Below, in pieces: positions 6,151 to 7,867 of a stretch of 7,867 nt of DNA. How positions within the stretch are numbered: the first letter of the stretch is position 1; each line of letters begins with the position of its first letter. Both the position numbers and the translations under genes were made by a program. The DNA is from Alphaproteobacteria bacterium (lineage in GTDB: Bacteria; Pseudomonadota; Alphaproteobacteria; Puniceispirillales; Puniceispirillaceae), in contig JAACDT010000275.1 of the NCBI GenBank assembly GCA_009936885.1, positions 1 to 7,867 of the forward strand, read 5' to 3'. The notes below the pieces were generated by a model, which worked only from the letters and a program-made list of their open reading frames with translations, searched no databases and had not been told where the DNA came from.

Positions 6151-7151
6151 TGCTATCAGCAGACTTTTTCTATGGCATGGAGGTGTTCCTGAATGGTTTG
6201 ATGACAGGTGTAATGTATTCACTTGTTGCACTCGGGTTCGTCCTCATTTTCAAAGCCTCAGGTATCTTTAACTACGCTCAAGGTGTTATGGCGTTATTTG
6301 CGGCTTTGACATTAGTGGGTTTTCAAAATGGTCAAGTCCCCTTTTCTCATCTAATCAATGCCATTTTTGGCACTGACATTCATCATTTTGGTTGGCATTT
6401 ACCTGCCTTCTTTGCCATTTTACTGGCCCTGCTCGTCATGATAATTTTCGCCTTTTTGGTGGAAAAATTTGTGCTAAAGCACCTTGTTAATCAAGAACCA
6501 ATAATTCTATTTATGGCAACCATTGGTCTGGCCTACTTTATGGAAGGCTTTGGAGATTTGATGTGGGGGTCGAATGTCAAAAAACTGGATATTGGCATCC
6601 CACAAGGAGGCAATTTCTGGATTGAAGAAAACACAGCATTCCTGGGAGGTGAAGACTTTTATGGCTTCTACCTAGATACACTTGATATTTATGCAACAGT
6701 GATAGCTATTATTCTTGTCTCAGGGCTTGTCGCATTTTCTCAATACACAAAAACGGGACGGGCATTGCGGGCCGTTGCTGATGACCATCAAGCAGCATTG
6801 TCTGTCGGTATTTCTTTGAGAACAATCTGGGTTATTGTGTGGTGTATTGCTGGCTTTGTTGCGCTGGTAGCGGGTATCATGTGGGGCTCTAAATCAGGTG
6901 TTCAATTCTCGCTATCACTAATTGCCTTGAAAGCTCTTCCTGTTCTGATGCTTGGCGGCTTCACCTCTATTCCGGGCGCTATCATTGGTGGGCTTATTAT
7001 CGGTGTAGGTGAAAAAATGTTTGAATTTTTAATAGGGGCGCCATTTCTTGGTGGTGCGACCGAGAACTGGTTTGCCTATATGCTTGCGCTTGTGTTCCTT
7101 GTGTTCCGTCCGCAAGGCCTGTTTGGCGAAAAAATCATCGAGAGGGTGTAA
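6150..7151 (+). CDS. LIV-type ABC transporter permease (LivH-like)
   Basis: An inner-membrane permease subunit of a HAAT/LIV importer, 333 residues, slightly longer than the roughly 300 of classical LivH. The N-terminal GVMYSLVALGFVLIFKASG (20-38), followed by FNYAQG (40-45), is the LivH hallmark. The cytoplasmic coupling loop reads GRALRAVADDHQAALSVGI (203-221), and the end carries FRPQGLFGE (319-327). About eight hydrophobic segments are visible, near 12-34, 40-58, 84-108, 117-137, 180-197, 223-243, 255-286 and 304-319. A polar stretch at about 138-178 between segments is probably exposed and accounts for part of the extra length. The ATG at 6150 has AAAGGGG 7 bases upstream. It pairs with the LivM-like protein as the heterodimeric channel. 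Confidence 0.92.
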   Translation: MLSADFFYGMEVFLNGLMTGVMYSLVALGFVLIFKASGIFNYAQGVMALFAALTLVGFQNGQVPFSHLINAIFGTDIHHFGWHLPAFFAILLALLVMIIFAFLVEKFVLKHLVNQEPIILFMATIGLAYFMEGFGDLMWGSNVKKLDIGIPQGGNFWIEENTAFLGGEDFYGFYLDTLDIYATVIAIILVSGLVAFSQYTKTGRALRAVADDHQAALSVGISLRTIWVIVWCIAGFVALVAGIMWGSKSGVQFSLSLIALKALPVLMLGGFTSIPGAIIGGLIIGVGEKMFEFLIGAPFLGGATENWFAYMLALVFLVFRPQGLFGEKIIERV

Positions 7152-7154
7152 CAG

Positions 7155-7867
7155 ATGCTGTATCGTGAAGTTGGAGAATTCAAACCCTCCTACAAAAAAG
7201 ACCAGCAAACCTTTCCTATCCGACTGGATAGGTATGGCTACTACGCTATTCTAGCGTTTGCGTTCTGTGTCATTCCCTTCTTAATCAATGATTATTGGGC
7301 AAATGCCATTTTGCTTCCGTTTTTGATTTTCGGCATTGCTGCCATAGGGCTGAATATCCTGACAGGTTATTGTGGGCAGGTATCGCTTGGATCGGGCGGA
7401 TTTATGGCTGTTGGCGCTTATGCCTGTTACAAACTCATGACCGGGTTCCCAGATTTGAATATCATATTCTGCATCATGCTTTCTGGGGGCATTACCGCAT
7501 TAGTCGGCATTATGTTTGGACTGCCAAGTTTACGTATTAAAGGGTTTTATCTTGCTGTTGCCACGCTGGCAGCACAGTTTTTCCTTATATGGCTTTTCAA
7601 TAAGGTCGCGTGGTTTTATAATTATTCAGCGTCCGGCCAGATTACGGCACCTGAACGAACATTATTTGGTGAAATCGTCACTGGTGCAAATGCAACGCCG
7701 GAAGTTGCCTATCTTGTCTGTTTGAGTTTTCTTGTCGTACTAGCAATGGTCGCACGCAACCTGACAAGGGGATCAGTCGGCAGGAAATGGATGGCCATTC
7801 GTGATATGGATATCGCTGCAGAGATTATTGGTGTGAACCCTTTGATGGCGAAACTAACAGCCTTTGG
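7155..7867 (+). CDS. LIV-type ABC transporter permease (LivM-like), 3' end cut
   Basis: The second membrane subunit of the importer, open to the right edge with 237 residues visible and no stop. The LivM hallmarks are GLNILTGYCGQVSLGSGGF (65-83), LRIKGFYLAVATLA (126-139), and the coupling loop GRKWMAIRDMDIAAEIIGV (209-227). Hydrophobic segments lie near 28-45, 48-70, 78-95, 101-123, 128-148 and 183-200. About 25 polar residues precede the first one. The start is 3 bases after the LivH-like stop, with GAGAGGG at 7140-7146, inside the upstream gene, as the ribosome site. LivM proteins usually run past 300 residues, so perhaps a third is missing. The binding protein and second ATPase needed for a full transporter are expected just beyond. 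Confidence 0.92.
   Translation, partial: MLYREVGEFKPSYKKDQQTFPIRLDRYGYYAILAFAFCVIPFLINDYWANAILLPFLIFGIAAIGLNILTGYCGQVSLGSGGFMAVGAYACYKLMTGFPDLNIIFCIMLSGGITALVGIMFGLPSLRIKGFYLAVATLAAQFFLIWLFNKVAWFYNYSASGQITAPERTLFGEIVTGANATPEVAYLVCLSFLVVLAMVARNLTRGSVGRKWMAIRDMDIAAEIIGVNPLMAKLTAF

Noticed and set aside
7048..7725. Forward-strand open frames in other phases over the end of livH and over livM
   Set aside because: They overlap the LivM-like frame that starts at 7155 and carries clear family motifs. Their translations show none.

Overview
This window looks like a chromosomal segment from a marine alphaproteobacterium with moderately AT-rich DNA (GC around the low-to-mid forties percent by eye). 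The organism call is inference. It rests on an alphaproteobacterial-type DddP, a small XRE regulator of a type common in marine Alphaproteobacteria, and an acyl-CoA ligase/LIV-transporter cluster common in that class. A SAR116-like (Puniceispirillaceae) or roseobacter-related host would fit, but nothing here fixes the genus. All recognised genes are on the + strand.

Layout. Bases 1-402 have no convincing gene but hold several dyads and a short direct repeat. Next is dddP (403-1731), a DMSP lyase of the M24 metallopeptidase fold with every known metal ligand and the catalytic Asp in place. After 84 bp comes an NQO1-like flavodoxin-fold quinone reductase (1816-2556) that lacks the two charge-relay residues of mammalian NQO1. 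A small XRE-type regulator follows (2695-3078), with its own promoter-like sequence and an inverted repeat placed as an autoregulatory operator. A 252-bp spacer with paired ATAGTGA repeats, T-rich DNA and a 21-bp imperfect palindrome leads into the last block.

That block (3331 to the right edge) is a tightly packed operon. It has a COG1022-type acyl-CoA ligase starting with GTG, a LivG-type ATPase overlapping it by ATGA, a possible 16-residue mini-ORF bridging to a LivH-type permease, and a LivM-type permease 3 bp further on that is cut by the window end. The periplasmic binding protein and LivF-type ATPase expected of a HAAT transporter should lie just downstream.

How they may work together. 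DddP splits DMSP into DMS and acrylate. The reductase could handle quinones or other electrophiles, but a link to acrylate is only proximity. The ligase and LIV-type permease probably import a carboxylic acid (fatty, aromatic or other) and activate it to its CoA thioester. The sequence does not name the substrate and does not show that this operon is linked to DMSP. I found no tRNA, rRNA, CRISPR array or insertion sequence. The most unusual items are the bridging mini-ORF between livG and livH, the altered reductase active site, and the operator-like dyads at 2623-2636 and 3252-3272.
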